A stretch of DNA of 64,000 nucleotides, taken from assembly GCF_900162665.1 (NCBI RefSeq), contig NZ_LT727813.1, positions 725,533 to 789,532 of the forward strand, written 5' to 3'. The notes beneath the pieces were generated by a model. That model did no database searches. It was not told the DNA's origin and saw nothing but the letters and a program-made list of their open reading frames with translations. This stretch comes from Oceanobacillus sojae. Its GTDB lineage: Bacteria; Bacillota; Bacilli; Bacillales; Amphibacillaceae. Shown piece after piece: positions 34,991-43,473 of the stretch (positions are counted from its first letter, which is position 1; each line of letters begins with the position of its first letter). The position numbers and the translations under genes are program-made.

Positions 34991-35857
34991 ATGGAACCAA
35001 CAGAGATGCAGAAGAATGGTACTCCTAGACAGAAACAAGACAAACAGCCGGGACTCGAATCAAAAATGAATCCGCTCCCGCATCAGCCATATGATTATAA
35101 AGGAACGGATAAATTACGAGGAAAAAATGCGTTGATTACTGGCGGTGACAGCGGTATTGGCCGGGCTGTAGCCATTTTATACGCAAAAGAAGGAGCAAAC
35201 GTAGCGATTTCCTATTTGGACGAGCATGAGGATGCGAAGGATACGAAGAAATCAGTTGAAGCTGAAGGAGTGCAATGCCTTCTTCTACCCGGAGATATAA
35301 AAGAAGAATCCCATTGTATTGATTTAGTCGAAAAAACCGTACAAGCATTTGGCGGTATCAATATTTTGGTTAATAATGCTGCCATCCAATTCGTTCAGGA
35401 AAATGTAGAGGATATTCCTTCTGAACAGTTTGAAGAAGTATTCCGTGTGAATTTCTTCTCGCAATTCTATCTGACAAAAGCAGCTGTTCCCCATATGGGA
35501 GAGGGAGATTCCATCATTAGTACTTCATCCATCAATGCTTATAAAGGAAATGCCACGTTAATGGATTATTCAGCAACCAAAGGCGCTATTACTGCTTTCA
35601 CCAGAAGTATCGCACAAAGTCTGGAAAAAAAAGGTATTCGTGCGAACACCGTTGCTCCAGGACCAGTTTGGACGCCACTTATCCCATCTTCATTTGATGA
35701 AAATAAAGTAGAGCAATTTGGACAGGATTCTCTAATGGGCCGTCCCGGGCAACCTTCCGAGCATGCTTGGCCTTATGTGATGCTTGCTTCCAAAGAAGCT
35801 TCTTATATGACGGGACAAGCTATCCATATTAACGGAGGTAGCTGGACATCGTCTTAA
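34991..35857 (+). CDS. Short-chain dehydrogenase/reductase, general-stress type
   Basis: Cytosolic NAD(P)-dependent SDR (288 aa) of the YhdF/YdaD/YghA group. The N-terminal extension PGLESKMNPLPHQPYDY is characteristic of this group. Other motifs are ITGGDSGIGRAVA (cofactor), LVNNAAIQ, the catalytic Ser in STSSINAYKG and YSATKG (Tyr-Lys pair). Bacillus relatives belong to the SigB regulon; I could not find a clean SigB promoter here. AAAGGAGG precedes the ATG by about 9 nt. Confidence 0.9.
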   Translation: MEPTEMQKNGTPRQKQDKQPGLESKMNPLPHQPYDYKGTDKLRGKNALITGGDSGIGRAVAILYAKEGANVAISYLDEHEDAKDTKKSVEAEGVQCLLLPGDIKEESHCIDLVEKTVQAFGGINILVNNAAIQFVQENVEDIPSEQFEEVFRVNFFSQFYLTKAAVPHMGEGDSIISTSSINAYKGNATLMDYSATKGAITAFTRSIAQSLEKKGIRANTVAPGPVWTPLIPSSFDENKVEQFGQDSLMGRPGQPSEHAWPYVMLASKEASYMTGQAIHINGGSWTSS

Positions 35858-35865
35858 GCATCCTG

Positions 35866-35909
35866 CAAAAATAGCCGGTATTCTCCCGTCAGAATACCGG
35901 CTATTTTCT
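35866..35909. terminator. Bidirectional terminator between SDR and copper genes
   Basis: A 17-bp perfect stem runs from about 35868-35884 to 35891-35907, with a 6-nt loop and A/T flanks. It ends the SDR transcript and the copZ-copA transcript. Confidence 0.88.
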
Positions 35910-35912
35910 ATT

Positions 35913-36077
35913 TTATATGAAACTACTCTGTTTCACTTCTAAGATTTGCACTGCCGCATGATCATGAGGCTCTATATCTTTACTTTCAAATGGGTTCTTT
36001 CCTGTAAGCACACCGTATGCAATCACAACAAGACAAACATAGATAATCCCGATACTCACCCATTTTTTAATCGACAT
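35913..36077 (-). CDS. 54-aa membrane protein downstream of copA
   Basis: A short gene too small for most callers. The ATG at 36077 is 8 nt after GGAGG and begins 3 nt after the copA stop. The 54-aa product starts MSIKKWVSIGIIYVCLVVIA, giving one transmembrane helix at about 6-24, and has an acidic/His-bearing tail DIEPHDHAAVQILEV. The HDH and neighbouring acidic residues could touch a metal, but that is speculation. Tight spacing shows it is the last gene of the copper operon; a terminator follows at once. Confidence 0.75.
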   Translation of the reverse strand: MSIKKWVSIGIIYVCLVVIAYGVLTGKNPFESKDIEPHDHAAVQILEVKQSSFI

Positions 36078-36080
36078 CAA

Positions 36081-38507
36081 TTACGCCTCCCTTTTCAGCT
36101 TCAAGCGCTGGAGTCTGAGAGCGTTGAGCACAACAGATACAGAGCTGCATGCCATCGCTGCGCCGGCAACCCAAGGAGCTAACAGCCCAATCGCAGCAAT
36201 TGGAATGGATGCAGAATTATAGGCAAAGGCGAAAAATAGATTTTGCTTGATATTTCGCATCGTTTTTGCACTCAGCTCAATACTGTCAGCCACACTGTGT
36301 AAATCACCGCGCATCAGAGTAACATCTGCAGCTTCTATTGCGACATCTGTTCCTGTACCAATTGCCATTCCAATGTCTGCAATGGCTAAGGCAGGAGCAT
36401 CATTGATACCGTCACCTACCATGGCAACTTTTTTACCTTCCTGCTGCAGCCGTTTAATTTCATTTGCTTTTTGGTCCGGTAAAACCTCTGCAATAACACG
36501 ATCTACGCCGACTTCTTTCGCAATTGCCTGCGCTGTCCGTTCATTATCGCCAGTAAGCAAAATCACTTCTAATCCTTGTTCATGCAAACGATCAATAGCT
36601 GCCTTCGAAGTTTCTTTTACGGTATCAGCAACAGCAATCATTCCTGCAAGCTTGCCTTGAAAACCGACGAGCATTGCTGTCTTTCCGTCAGCTTCCAATT
36701 CTGTCATTCTTTCTTCGATACTACGGATATCAACGTTTTGCTGCTTCATCAATTTTCTCGTTCCAATATAGAGAGGCTCTCCCTCCCATGTTACTTGGAT
36801 ACCGGATCCGGGTACCGATTCAAAGTCAGTTGTTTCTATTAAATCAATACGCTGTGCCTCTGCACCTTTAACAATTGCTTCAGCAAGCGGATGCTCTGAG
36901 TGCTTCTCAGCAGATGCTGCCATTTTTAATAAATCAGCTTCCGTCATATCCCCTTGAGGAACGACATCAGTCAATGCAGGTTCACCCTTTGTTACGGTTC
37001 CTGTTTTATCTAATACAATTGTTTCAATCAAGCGGGTGTTTTCTAAATACTCTCCGCCTTTAAACAGAACACCTAATTCTGCAGCTCTGCCTGATCCGGC
37101 CATGACAGAGGTCGGTGTCGCCAAGCCAAGTGCACAAGGGCAGGCAATAACCAAAACGGTAATCGCAGGAACTAAAGCTGCACGTAAATCCCCCGGCGAA
37201 ACAAAGATGTACCAGGCAAGAAACGTTACAACAGCGAGCCCGACAACAACAGGAACAAAGATTCCAGATACACGATCTGCTACACGCTGAATATCTGCTT
37301 TACTGCCCTGAGCTTCTTCCACTACCTTTACAATCTGGGCAAGGGCAGTATCTTTTCCAATTTTGGTTGCTTCAATTGTCAGCGTACCATTTTTATTGAT
37401 GGTTGAACCAATTGCTGTATCCCCGATATTTTTATCAACGGGTATACTTTCACCAGTAATCATTGACTCATCAATAGCTGACTTCCCTTTGACAATTGCC
37501 CCATCAACGGGTATTTTTTCTCCCGGACGGACAATAACCTGATCGCCGACAGCTACTTCTTCAATAGCGATCTCCAGCTCTTCACCATCACGGATAACAC
37601 GGGCAGTTTTAGCCTGCATATCCAGCAGCTTTTTAATCGCTTGACCAGTGCGTCCTTTCGCACGAACCTCAAATAACTTCCCAAGCAGAACTAACGTAAT
37701 AATCACCGCAGCAGCTTCGAAATAAAGCTCAGGCATTCCAGCTGCACCGTTGATTTGCCATTCTATTCCGAGAAAAATACTATAGAGATAGGCTACTGAG
37801 GTTCCCAATGCGACAAGAACATCCATATTTGCACTTTTATTTCTTAATGCCTTATAAGCTCCAACATAGAACTGTTTTCCGGCAATAAACTGCACAGGTG
37901 TTGCCAGTGCCAGCTGTACCCATGGATTCATCAGCATATCCGGTGAATAAATAAATGAGGTGAAAGAAAAATGCGTCACCATCGTCCATAATAATGGAAG
38001 TGATAAAATAGCAGAGAAAATAAATTTTCCGGTTTGATGACGAATCTCCTCTTCCTTCCGATTTGTTGTCTCTTCCTTGGATACCTGGGGTTTAAGCGCG
38101 TAGCCAAGCTTCTTCACAACCTCCATCATATCCTGGACAGTTACTTGATTTTCATTATATTCAACCGCCACATTCTCCAGAGCAAAATTGACATTTGCTT
38201 CACTCACACCATCCATTTTATTTAAACGTTTCTCAATCCGGTTGGCACAAGCAGCACACGTCATTCCCACAACATCAAATGTCTGCTTTTCATGCTGAAC
38301 ATGGTAGCCCAGCTGTTCAATTTTCTTCTCAAACGCTTCTATCGATGTTTGTTCGGGATTATAGTGGATCGTTGATTTTTCAATCGCAAAATTGACATTA
38401 GCATCCTCTACGCCATCTACCCGCTTTAACCCTTTTTCAATTCGGGTTGCACAGGCTGCACATGTCATCCCTTCAATAGGCAATGTGACTTCTTTTTTAG
38501 CTTCCAT
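36081..38507 (-). CDS. copA: Copper-exporting P1B-type ATPase
   Basis: Membrane Cu(I) efflux ATPase (808 aa). Two N-terminal HMA domains each carry a GMTCAAC site (C16/C19 and C84/C87). Eight hydrophobic helices include the transport motif ACPCALG. Phosphorylation is in VLDKTGTVTKGEP, the actuator motif is ESMITGESIPVDK, and the nucleotide-domain motifs are HPLAEAIV and MVGDGINDAPAL. The ATG follows GGAGGTGG. It is read after copZ and before a small membrane-protein gene. Confidence 0.96.
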   Translation of the reverse strand: MEAKKEVTLPIEGMTCAACATRIEKGLKRVDGVEDANVNFAIEKSTIHYNPEQTSIEAFEKKIEQLGYHVQHEKQTFDVVGMTCAACANRIEKRLNKMDGVSEANVNFALENVAVEYNENQVTVQDMMEVVKKLGYALKPQVSKEETTNRKEEEIRHQTGKFIFSAILSLPLLWTMVTHFSFTSFIYSPDMLMNPWVQLALATPVQFIAGKQFYVGAYKALRNKSANMDVLVALGTSVAYLYSIFLGIEWQINGAAGMPELYFEAAAVIITLVLLGKLFEVRAKGRTGQAIKKLLDMQAKTARVIRDGEELEIAIEEVAVGDQVIVRPGEKIPVDGAIVKGKSAIDESMITGESIPVDKNIGDTAIGSTINKNGTLTIEATKIGKDTALAQIVKVVEEAQGSKADIQRVADRVSGIFVPVVVGLAVVTFLAWYIFVSPGDLRAALVPAITVLVIACPCALGLATPTSVMAGSGRAAELGVLFKGGEYLENTRLIETIVLDKTGTVTKGEPALTDVVPQGDMTEADLLKMAASAEKHSEHPLAEAIVKGAEAQRIDLIETTDFESVPGSGIQVTWEGEPLYIGTRKLMKQQNVDIRSIEERMTELEADGKTAMLVGFQGKLAGMIAVADTVKETSKAAIDRLHEQGLEVILLTGDNERTAQAIAKEVGVDRVIAEVLPDQKANEIKRLQQEGKKVAMVGDGINDAPALAIADIGMAIGTGTDVAIEAADVTLMRGDLHSVADSIELSAKTMRNIKQNLFFAFAYNSASIPIAAIGLLAPWVAGAAMACSSVSVVLNALRLQRLKLKREA

Positions 38508-38520
38508 TTAAACCACCTCC

Positions 38521-38537
38521 ATACCTGCATAGGGTAT
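38521..38537. promoter_or_regulatory. Second copper-type operator between copZ and copA
   Basis: ATACCTGCATAGGGTAT has the same ATACC-N7-GGTAT dyad as the operator upstream of copZ. It lies directly before the copA ribosome site. No convincing -35/-10 pair surrounds it. Confidence 0.5.
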
Positions 38538-38629
38538 GTAATTATTTAAAAAGGAGATCGTGCAGAAAATAGATTGCACGATCCTTGATCATTTATCTAA
38601 AAAGCTTTCGAAACGAGATATTTTATTAT

Positions 38630-38836
38630 TTATACAACGTCGTATCCCTGATCTTCAATTGCTTCTGTAATGTCGCCCAGCTTTACTTTCCCTTCATCAA
38701 AGGAAACATCTACTTTTCCTTCCTGAAGATGAACGTTTACTGTATCTACACCATCTAATCCACCAACTGCTCCTTCGACAGAGCTGACACAGTGACCACA
38801 TGACATACCTTGAACTTGAATTGTTTCTTTAGTCAT
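38630..38836 (-). CDS. copZ: Copper chaperone
   Basis: Cytosolic Cu(I) chaperone (68 aa), a single HMA fold. The copper site is GMSCGHC, with C13 and C16, and the tail has the conserved DQGYDVV. It delivers Cu(I) to CopA, encoded 122 nt downstream on the same strand. Confidence 0.95.
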   Translation of the reverse strand: MTKETIQVQGMSCGHCVSSVEGAVGGLDGVDTVNVHLQEGKVDVSFDEGKVKLGDITEAIEDQGYDVV

Positions 38837-38866
38837 TTTATTAACCTCCTCTTAACTTATATATCC

Positions 38867-38897
38867 ATCTTAACATACCCCTCATAGGTATTGTCAA
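38867..38897 (-). promoter_or_regulatory. copZ promoter with 19-bp spacer and ATACC-N7-GGTAT operator
   Basis: On the minus strand a -35 TTGACA (38892-38897) and a -10 TAAGAT (38867-38872) are separated by 19 bp. The spacer is filled by the dyad ATACCCCTCATAGGTAT (38875-38891, plus strand). An over-long spacer holding a dyad is the hallmark of MerR-family activated promoters such as CueR; CsoR binds a similar G/C-rich dyad and cannot be excluded. The regulator gene is not in the window. Confidence 0.7.
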
Positions 38898-39134
38898 GAA
38901 TTTAATTTTTTAATCTTCTTATACTCGATTTGAGTATGATTTACCAGGTGAATCCTTTGATGAATATATAAATTCCTTATAATTCATGATATTCCGACAA
39001 ATAAACCTGTATTATATGATTATCTAAAAGAAATCTCGTTTATGCGTAACTTAACGGCATTTTATAACCTATATGAAGGTCCTTGTCCGGTTGCTCCTCC
39101 TCTATGTTCCCGCTATTCTTAAAGATAGGTCTAT

Positions 39135-39190
39135 TTAAGAGGATGTTCAAAAGTCCAATAAAAATGACACTGCGATAATTTGAACACGCA
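39135..39190. repeat. Short deletion derivative of the TTAA-type MITE
   Basis: About 56 bp begin TTAAGAGGATGTTCAAAAG, contain the core AATAAAAATGACACTGCGAT and end TTTGAACACGCA. They share head and tail with 22419-22477 and with the ends of the 230-bp element at 63051-63280. Apart from this and the copZ promoter, the 409-nt intergenic region 38837-39245 shows nothing. Confidence 0.65.
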
Positions 39191-39245
39191 TTCTATCGCA
39201 AGATTTTTTTATTATAGTTATAGAGAAGTGAGGAGAAATTTTATT

Positions 39246-40220
39246 ATGAAAAAGAAGTTAAGCTATTTGCTCATCGGATTTTCCTTCATTCTGCTTGCCG
39301 CATGTGGAGAAAAGACAAATGAAGGAGGAGCAATTGTTTTAGCCGACGAAGGCTGGGACAGTTTAAGATTCCATAATGAAGTCGCCGGTTTTATTATTTC
39401 CAATGGTTATGGTTATGATACAGAAACAATGACAGGCTCAGCAGCTGCATTAATGACCGGATTGAAAGATCAGGAAATTAACATACATATGGAAGTATGG
39501 ACGCAAAATCTTGGAGAATCTTACGCTGAAGGGTTGGAAAATGGCGATTATCAAAAGGTCTCTGTCAATTTTGACGATAACTTTCAAGGCTTATATGTTC
39601 CCACTTATATGATTGAAGGGGACCCGGAACGCGGCATTGAACCAATGACTCCAGATCTGGAGTACGTTACCGATTTACCGGAATATTGGGAGGTTTTCCA
39701 GGATCCTGATGATAGCAGTAAAGGACGAATTGTCGGCGCTATCTCCGGATGGGAGGTCGATAAAATGCTCTCAGATGGAATTGATGAATACGGTTTAGAT
39801 GAATATTATAATTACTTCCGCCCTGGTTCAGAATCAGCAATTAATATTTCTCTGTTAGATGCTTATGAAAGTGGAGAACCCTGGATTGGGTATAACTATG
39901 AACCCAATTGGGTTATGGGTATGTACGATATGACACCAATTTTGGAAGAAGACCCGGATGGACCATTCTCCGAAATGGGTGCACAGGATATTGATATTAC
40001 TGTAAGTAATGATTTAGAGGATTGGGCACCCGAAGTTGTAGAGTTTTTAAGTCACTACGAAACCTCCAGTGAAATTGCCAGTGATGCATTGCAGTATATT
40101 CAAGAGGAAGACGCAAGTACAGAGGAAGCTGCCGAAAGATTCCTGAGAGAGCATGAGGATCTCTGGACAGAGTGGGTGACAGATGAAGCAGAGGAAAAAG
40201 TAAAAGAGGCTTTAGAGTAA
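39246..40220 (+). CDS. OpuAC-type glycine betaine-like binding lipoprotein
   Basis: Extracellular substrate-binding lipoprotein (324 aa) of the OpuAC family. The lipobox is LLAAC. The mature chain is strongly acidic and begins with IVLADEGWDSLRFHNEVAGF, followed by MEVWTQNLGESY and YNYEPNWVMGMYD. The Trp residues probably form the aromatic box that holds quaternary amines. No ABC permease or ATPase is adjacent, so it must work with a transporter encoded elsewhere. An in-frame ATG at 39180 lies inside the MITE fragment; GAGGAG before 39246 marks the real start. Confidence 0.87.
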   Translation: MKKKLSYLLIGFSFILLAACGEKTNEGGAIVLADEGWDSLRFHNEVAGFIISNGYGYDTETMTGSAAALMTGLKDQEINIHMEVWTQNLGESYAEGLENGDYQKVSVNFDDNFQGLYVPTYMIEGDPERGIEPMTPDLEYVTDLPEYWEVFQDPDDSSKGRIVGAISGWEVDKMLSDGIDEYGLDEYYNYFRPGSESAINISLLDAYESGEPWIGYNYEPNWVMGMYDMTPILEEDPDGPFSEMGAQDIDITVSNDLEDWAPEVVEFLSHYETSSEIASDALQYIQEEDASTEEAAERFLREHEDLWTEWVTDEAEEKVKEALE

Positions 40221-40253
40221 AACTCACATCATTTTAATAAAAATAAGTTTGGC

Positions 40254-40304
40254 CGATGCCACAGTAATTGAGATGAATTTCATCCAAGACTGTGGCATTT
40301 TATT
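40254..40304 (+). terminator. Terminator after the binding-protein gene
   Basis: A 10-bp perfect stem, 40256-40265 with 40289-40298, is followed by TTTTATT. It lies about 35 nt after the stop. Confidence 0.75.
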
Positions 40305-40326
40305 CCAAGATAAGGGAGCAGAAAGT

Positions 40327-41130
40327 ATGAATCAATCGGAACAAAAGCAAATTATGATGAACAATCTAAATGCAAAAATAAAAGCCAGATCAGCTATCCT
40401 TAAGGAAGCAAAAATTCATGAAACAGAAGACGGTTTTACTTATATAGATGCCGATCTTCCATCCTATAATTTTAATGTCGTAACACTTCCTGAAACGAAT
40501 CGTCCTCTAAATCCTAATACTTTTAAAGAAATCATGGCGTATTATAACAGCAGAAAATACCCCATAAACGTATGGTGCTGGAGCCAGCAGACAGACATTA
40601 TTACCTTATTTAAAGAAGCGGAGTTAAAGGATTATGGAACCGATTATTTAGGTATGATTGCAGAACTTGGAGACTTCCAGCCCATCGTTCCGGATACAGA
40701 TGCAGACTTTCATTTTGAAAAAGCCGCAAGTCCTGAACAATTCGTTATTTTCGGTAATATTCTCTCCAGTTTATATTCAGGCACCAATGAAGAAAAACAA
40801 ATTCAAACCTATTTTGAAAAAGCTGCTCACTCTACCCTTTTAGAGGATCATAATTTCCAGCACATTATCGGCTATCACCAAGGCAGACCTGCAGCGATAG
40901 GCTCCATATTCTTTTCAGACGGCATTGCCGGCTTATACGATATTGCCACCTTAGAGGGCGAAAGAGGTAATGGGTTTGGAACAAAATTAACGAATCATCT
41001 GTTAAGCACAGCAAAAACAGAAGGCGCAGCGTACTGCACTTTACAAGCATCTCCTGAAGCGGAGAGTATTTACCGGAAACTTGGTTTTGATACGATTGAT
41101 AGGCTGAAGGTTTTTGTGAACTTTGGATAG
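40327..41130 (+). CDS. GNAT-family N-acetyltransferase
   Basis: Probable acetyltransferase (267 aa). The N-terminal half is not recognised. A GNAT domain fills about 130-265, with the acetyl-CoA-binding region LATLEGERGNGFGTKL-like (here IATLEGERGNGFGTKLTNHLL in parts) and the closing LQASPEAESIYRKLGFDTI. The acceptor is unknown. GGGAG stands about 9 nt before this ATG; a 5' extension to 40249 would run through the preceding terminator. Confidence 0.8.
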   Translation: MNQSEQKQIMMNNLNAKIKARSAILKEAKIHETEDGFTYIDADLPSYNFNVVTLPETNRPLNPNTFKEIMAYYNSRKYPINVWCWSQQTDIITLFKEAELKDYGTDYLGMIAELGDFQPIVPDTDADFHFEKAASPEQFVIFGNILSSLYSGTNEEKQIQTYFEKAAHSTLLEDHNFQHIIGYHQGRPAAIGSIFFSDGIAGLYDIATLEGERGNGFGTKLTNHLLSTAKTEGAAYCTLQASPEAESIYRKLGFDTIDRLKVFVNFG

Positions 41131-41223
41131 GTATAGTAAAAAGTTGATTCAGGATTTTTGAAAACGGTATACTTTATTTAAACATTCATTTTCATTAGGG
41201 CAGGTTCAAAAGGAGTTGAAGCA

Positions 41224-41562
41224 ATGTTTTACAGACGAAAATACTACCTGGTAACATCTGAATTCGCGGAAAGATTAAATGCACATTTCAAAGAAACAAA
41301 TCTTCCTAACCAGCTAAAGCACGGATCCCGTCTGACAGGGCGCTGGATGAAAGACAATAAAGATAATACAACAGAAATTTTTGCTATTTGGGAGTATGAC
41401 AGCTACGACGACTATTTACGAATTGAGACGGCTATCCGGGAAGATATGGAGCATGTAAAGCGTGTCCAGGCATGGTATGACAAGTTTGGTGGAAAAGAGT
41501 ATGTTTTGAAGAACTATATTTTGGAAACTAAAAATGAATGGCTGCAATCTACTCTTGATTAA
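41224..41562 (+). CDS. NIPSNAP-family protein
   Basis: Small dimeric alpha/beta-barrel-type protein (112 aa) of the NIPSNAP family. It begins MFYRRKYYLV, and the tail region contains AIREDMEHVKRVQAWYDKFG. Function is unknown; members are small putative sensors or enzymes. AAAGGAG precedes the ATG. It stands alone, followed by a terminator. Confidence 0.8.
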   Translation: MFYRRKYYLVTSEFAERLNAHFKETNLPNQLKHGSRLTGRWMKDNKDNTTEIFAIWEYDSYDDYLRIETAIREDMEHVKRVQAWYDKFGGKEYVLKNYILETKNEWLQSTLD

Positions 41563-41584
41563 CAAAGGCAGTCATAACCTATTA

Positions 41585-41633
41585 AAAAGCTCCAGTGAGC
41601 AATAACGGCCTGGCATGCTCGCCGGAGCTTTTC
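41585..41633 (+). terminator. Terminator after the NIPSNAP gene
   Basis: A 14-bp stem with two non-Watson-Crick pairs, 41588-41601 with 41616-41629, is followed by TTTTC. Confidence 0.75.
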
Positions 41634-41768
41634 TCAATTTATTCTCTCTCCTGTAACCTTTTTCGTTTATGATCGAGATATAATCCCATTTTTTCAAATC
41701 AAAAGAAGCTGCTGTATGCTTAGCAAATAGTTTGATTCCTTTGCTGTATTCCTATACCCTCTCTTCTA

Positions 41769-42221
41769 TCAATGAGCAGCTAAAAAATTCTCTATCTGCT
41801 TTAAGTGGTGTGCATCATGCTTCACAAATATTTTCACAAAGCTTTCTGTTGAAAAAGCTCTTTTTCCGCTACCAATAGTAAACCTGTCCTGCTTATCTAC
41901 TTTTCTTACTGTATCTAAAAATTCTTCTCTCCGCTTTATAAACAAGTCTATTATTTGATAAACAGATTGGCCTTCAAGTGATTGGACAGCTTTTTCATTT
42001 TGAGCATCATGATCTGGAAAAGCCGGAAGATTGGCACCATTAGTCATCTGAGAAATCATGTTATGAAGATTGTAATCATCCCAATAATACATATGGCCAA
42101 TAATTTCTCTTATTGACCAGGCTTCCTCCTTAATCGGTGTGACCAGTATTTGTTCATCCGCTTCTTTTAGCTTGGAAACTTCATCAATTGTTTTACTGTA
42201 CTCCGTAAATACTTTGCTCAT
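41769..42221 (-). CDS. DinB-superfamily protein
   Basis: Four-helix-bundle protein of the DinB/YfiT-like superfamily (150 aa). Possible metal ligands are H in REIIGHMYYWDDYN and the pair in VKHDAHHLKQIENF. Family members include thiol transferases and damage-inducible proteins; the exact reaction is unknown. The frame is open to 42320, but AAGGAGAGG before MSKVFTEYSK fixes the start at 42221. It follows a GNAT gene by 19 nt, probably in the same operon. Confidence 0.85.
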   Translation of the reverse strand: MSKVFTEYSKTIDEVSKLKEADEQILVTPIKEEAWSIREIIGHMYYWDDYNLHNMISQMTNGANLPAFPDHDAQNEKAVQSLEGQSVYQIIDLFIKRREEFLDTVRKVDKQDRFTIGSGKRAFSTESFVKIFVKHDAHHLKQIENFLAAH

Positions 42222-42240
42222 GATAAAACCTCTCCTTAAA

Positions 42241-42720
42241 TTAGAATGCTTGTAAAGCCATAATATATTGCTCGCCCTTGGGACCTTCCTTCCGTTTACC
42301 CGTGTCTGCAAAACCGACATTATGATAAAGCTTTTGTGCTGGTATATTTCTATGATTCACTGCTAATACAATCTCATCACATTCAGGAAATACATCCTTT
42401 ACAAACTCCGCAAGTATTATCATTCCTTTTCTCGCATAACCCTTCCGCTGATGAACCTGATTGATAGATAAAGCAGTTAAAAGAATAGCTTTATGATTCT
42501 CGGAGTATTCTTTTACACGATCCGTCTGATGCAGCAGAAAAAAACCCACCGGTTCTTCATAGTTCATAATCATGACACCATATTGACCTTCCGTCAGATC
42601 TGAAATCTCCTTAGGCAATGCAGTAAATTTGTGCTGTTCTTCCAGAAGCTCGAATTGATTCAAGTCATCAATGTATGCTTCTGTTAAGAGTCTCAAGGTT
42701 ATTGCTTCTGTCTTTTCCAT
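42241..42720 (-). CDS. GNAT-family N-acetyltransferase (RimI/YjcF-like)
   Basis: Acetyltransferase (159 aa). The acetyl-CoA loop is QVHQRKGYARKGM, preceded by ALSINQ, and the C terminus has VNHRNIPAQKLYHNVGF, the usual GNAT closing motif. The substrate is unknown. AAGGAG stands before MEKTEAITLR at 42720; upstream in-frame residues to 42873 have no ribosome site. It is the first gene of a pair with the DinB-like gene. Confidence 0.86.
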   Translation of the reverse strand: MEKTEAITLRLLTEAYIDDLNQFELLEEQHKFTALPKEISDLTEGQYGVMIMNYEEPVGFFLLHQTDRVKEYSENHKAILLTALSINQVHQRKGYARKGMIILAEFVKDVFPECDEIVLAVNHRNIPAQKLYHNVGFADTGKRKEGPKGEQYIMALQAF

Positions 42721-42895
42721 ATGTATTCTCCTTATTAAATGTAACTTAATTTCCAGTTTAACATCTTTGGCTATGTTAGGTCTATATATTTTAGAATTTT
42801 CTAAAATATTTTTATACTGTATATCTAAAAAAGAGAAAACCAACTGCCTACCACGTAAAGCTCTGAATGACAATTTTGATTTTCTCTAAAAACCT

Positions 42896-43384
42896 TTATA
42901 TATGCTTATTTTTTATCTCCACAACAGCTTCCACCGCTTCCTCCAATGAAGAGGTAATCACGCCATTTCTTTTCACTAACCCTACCAAAAACAAATTACG
43001 ATACACAAATTGATTTTCTAACCCATCTTCTACCAGCGCATCTATCTTTTTCTGATTATCTCTTCCCTGCTGGCGTGTATCCGTAAATACCCCGACAATC
43101 GGGCGTTTAAGCATTGAAAAAGCCCCAATTTCAGCTGCTACACCAGAATCGATTTCTACTCCATCCAGTACTGCTATTAAAAAATCACTTTCTTCCAGCT
43201 TGGATAAATCCGCTTCTGCAATGATCTCACTATTCGCAAAAGCAGTCTTATCATTAATTGCCGCATTTTCCTGCGGTAAATATAAGTCTACTTCTGGAAC
43301 AGCCTCACGAATCGCCTTTGCCAGCTGTTCATTCACATAACGATCGCCCATTGAAAATAATCCATTTGCCAAATAACCTTTCAC
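42896..43384 (-). CDS. Nucleoside 2-deoxyribosyltransferase-family protein
   Basis: Rossmann-like enzyme (162 aa) of the N-deoxyribosyltransferase family, which swaps the base on deoxynucleosides. Motifs are KGYLANGLFSMGDRYV, SDFLIAVLDGVEIDSGVAAE (the Asp and Glu of the active site) and RPIVGVFTDTRQQGRDN. Two GTG starts are possible; the second (43384) is about 8 nt from AGAGG and is preferred over 43393. It may act in nucleotide salvage. It stands alone. Confidence 0.85.
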   Translation of the reverse strand: MKGYLANGLFSMGDRYVNEQLAKAIREAVPEVDLYLPQENAAINDKTAFANSEIIAEADLSKLEESDFLIAVLDGVEIDSGVAAEIGAFSMLKRPIVGVFTDTRQQGRDNQKKIDALVEDGLENQFVYRNLFLVGLVKRNGVITSSLEEAVEAVVEIKNKHI

Positions 43385-43473
43385 TTCAAGCACCTCTTTA
43401 TCCAGTCTAGTTCTCTTACTTATTTCTTACATTCATTCCTTCATATTTTAACAGAATTATCCTTATTTAGTTA

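Noticed and set aside
39180..39245. N-terminal extension of the betaine-type binding protein by 22 residues
   Set aside because: It lies in the MITE fragment and would spoil the lipoprotein signal peptide; GAGGAG precedes the start at 39246.
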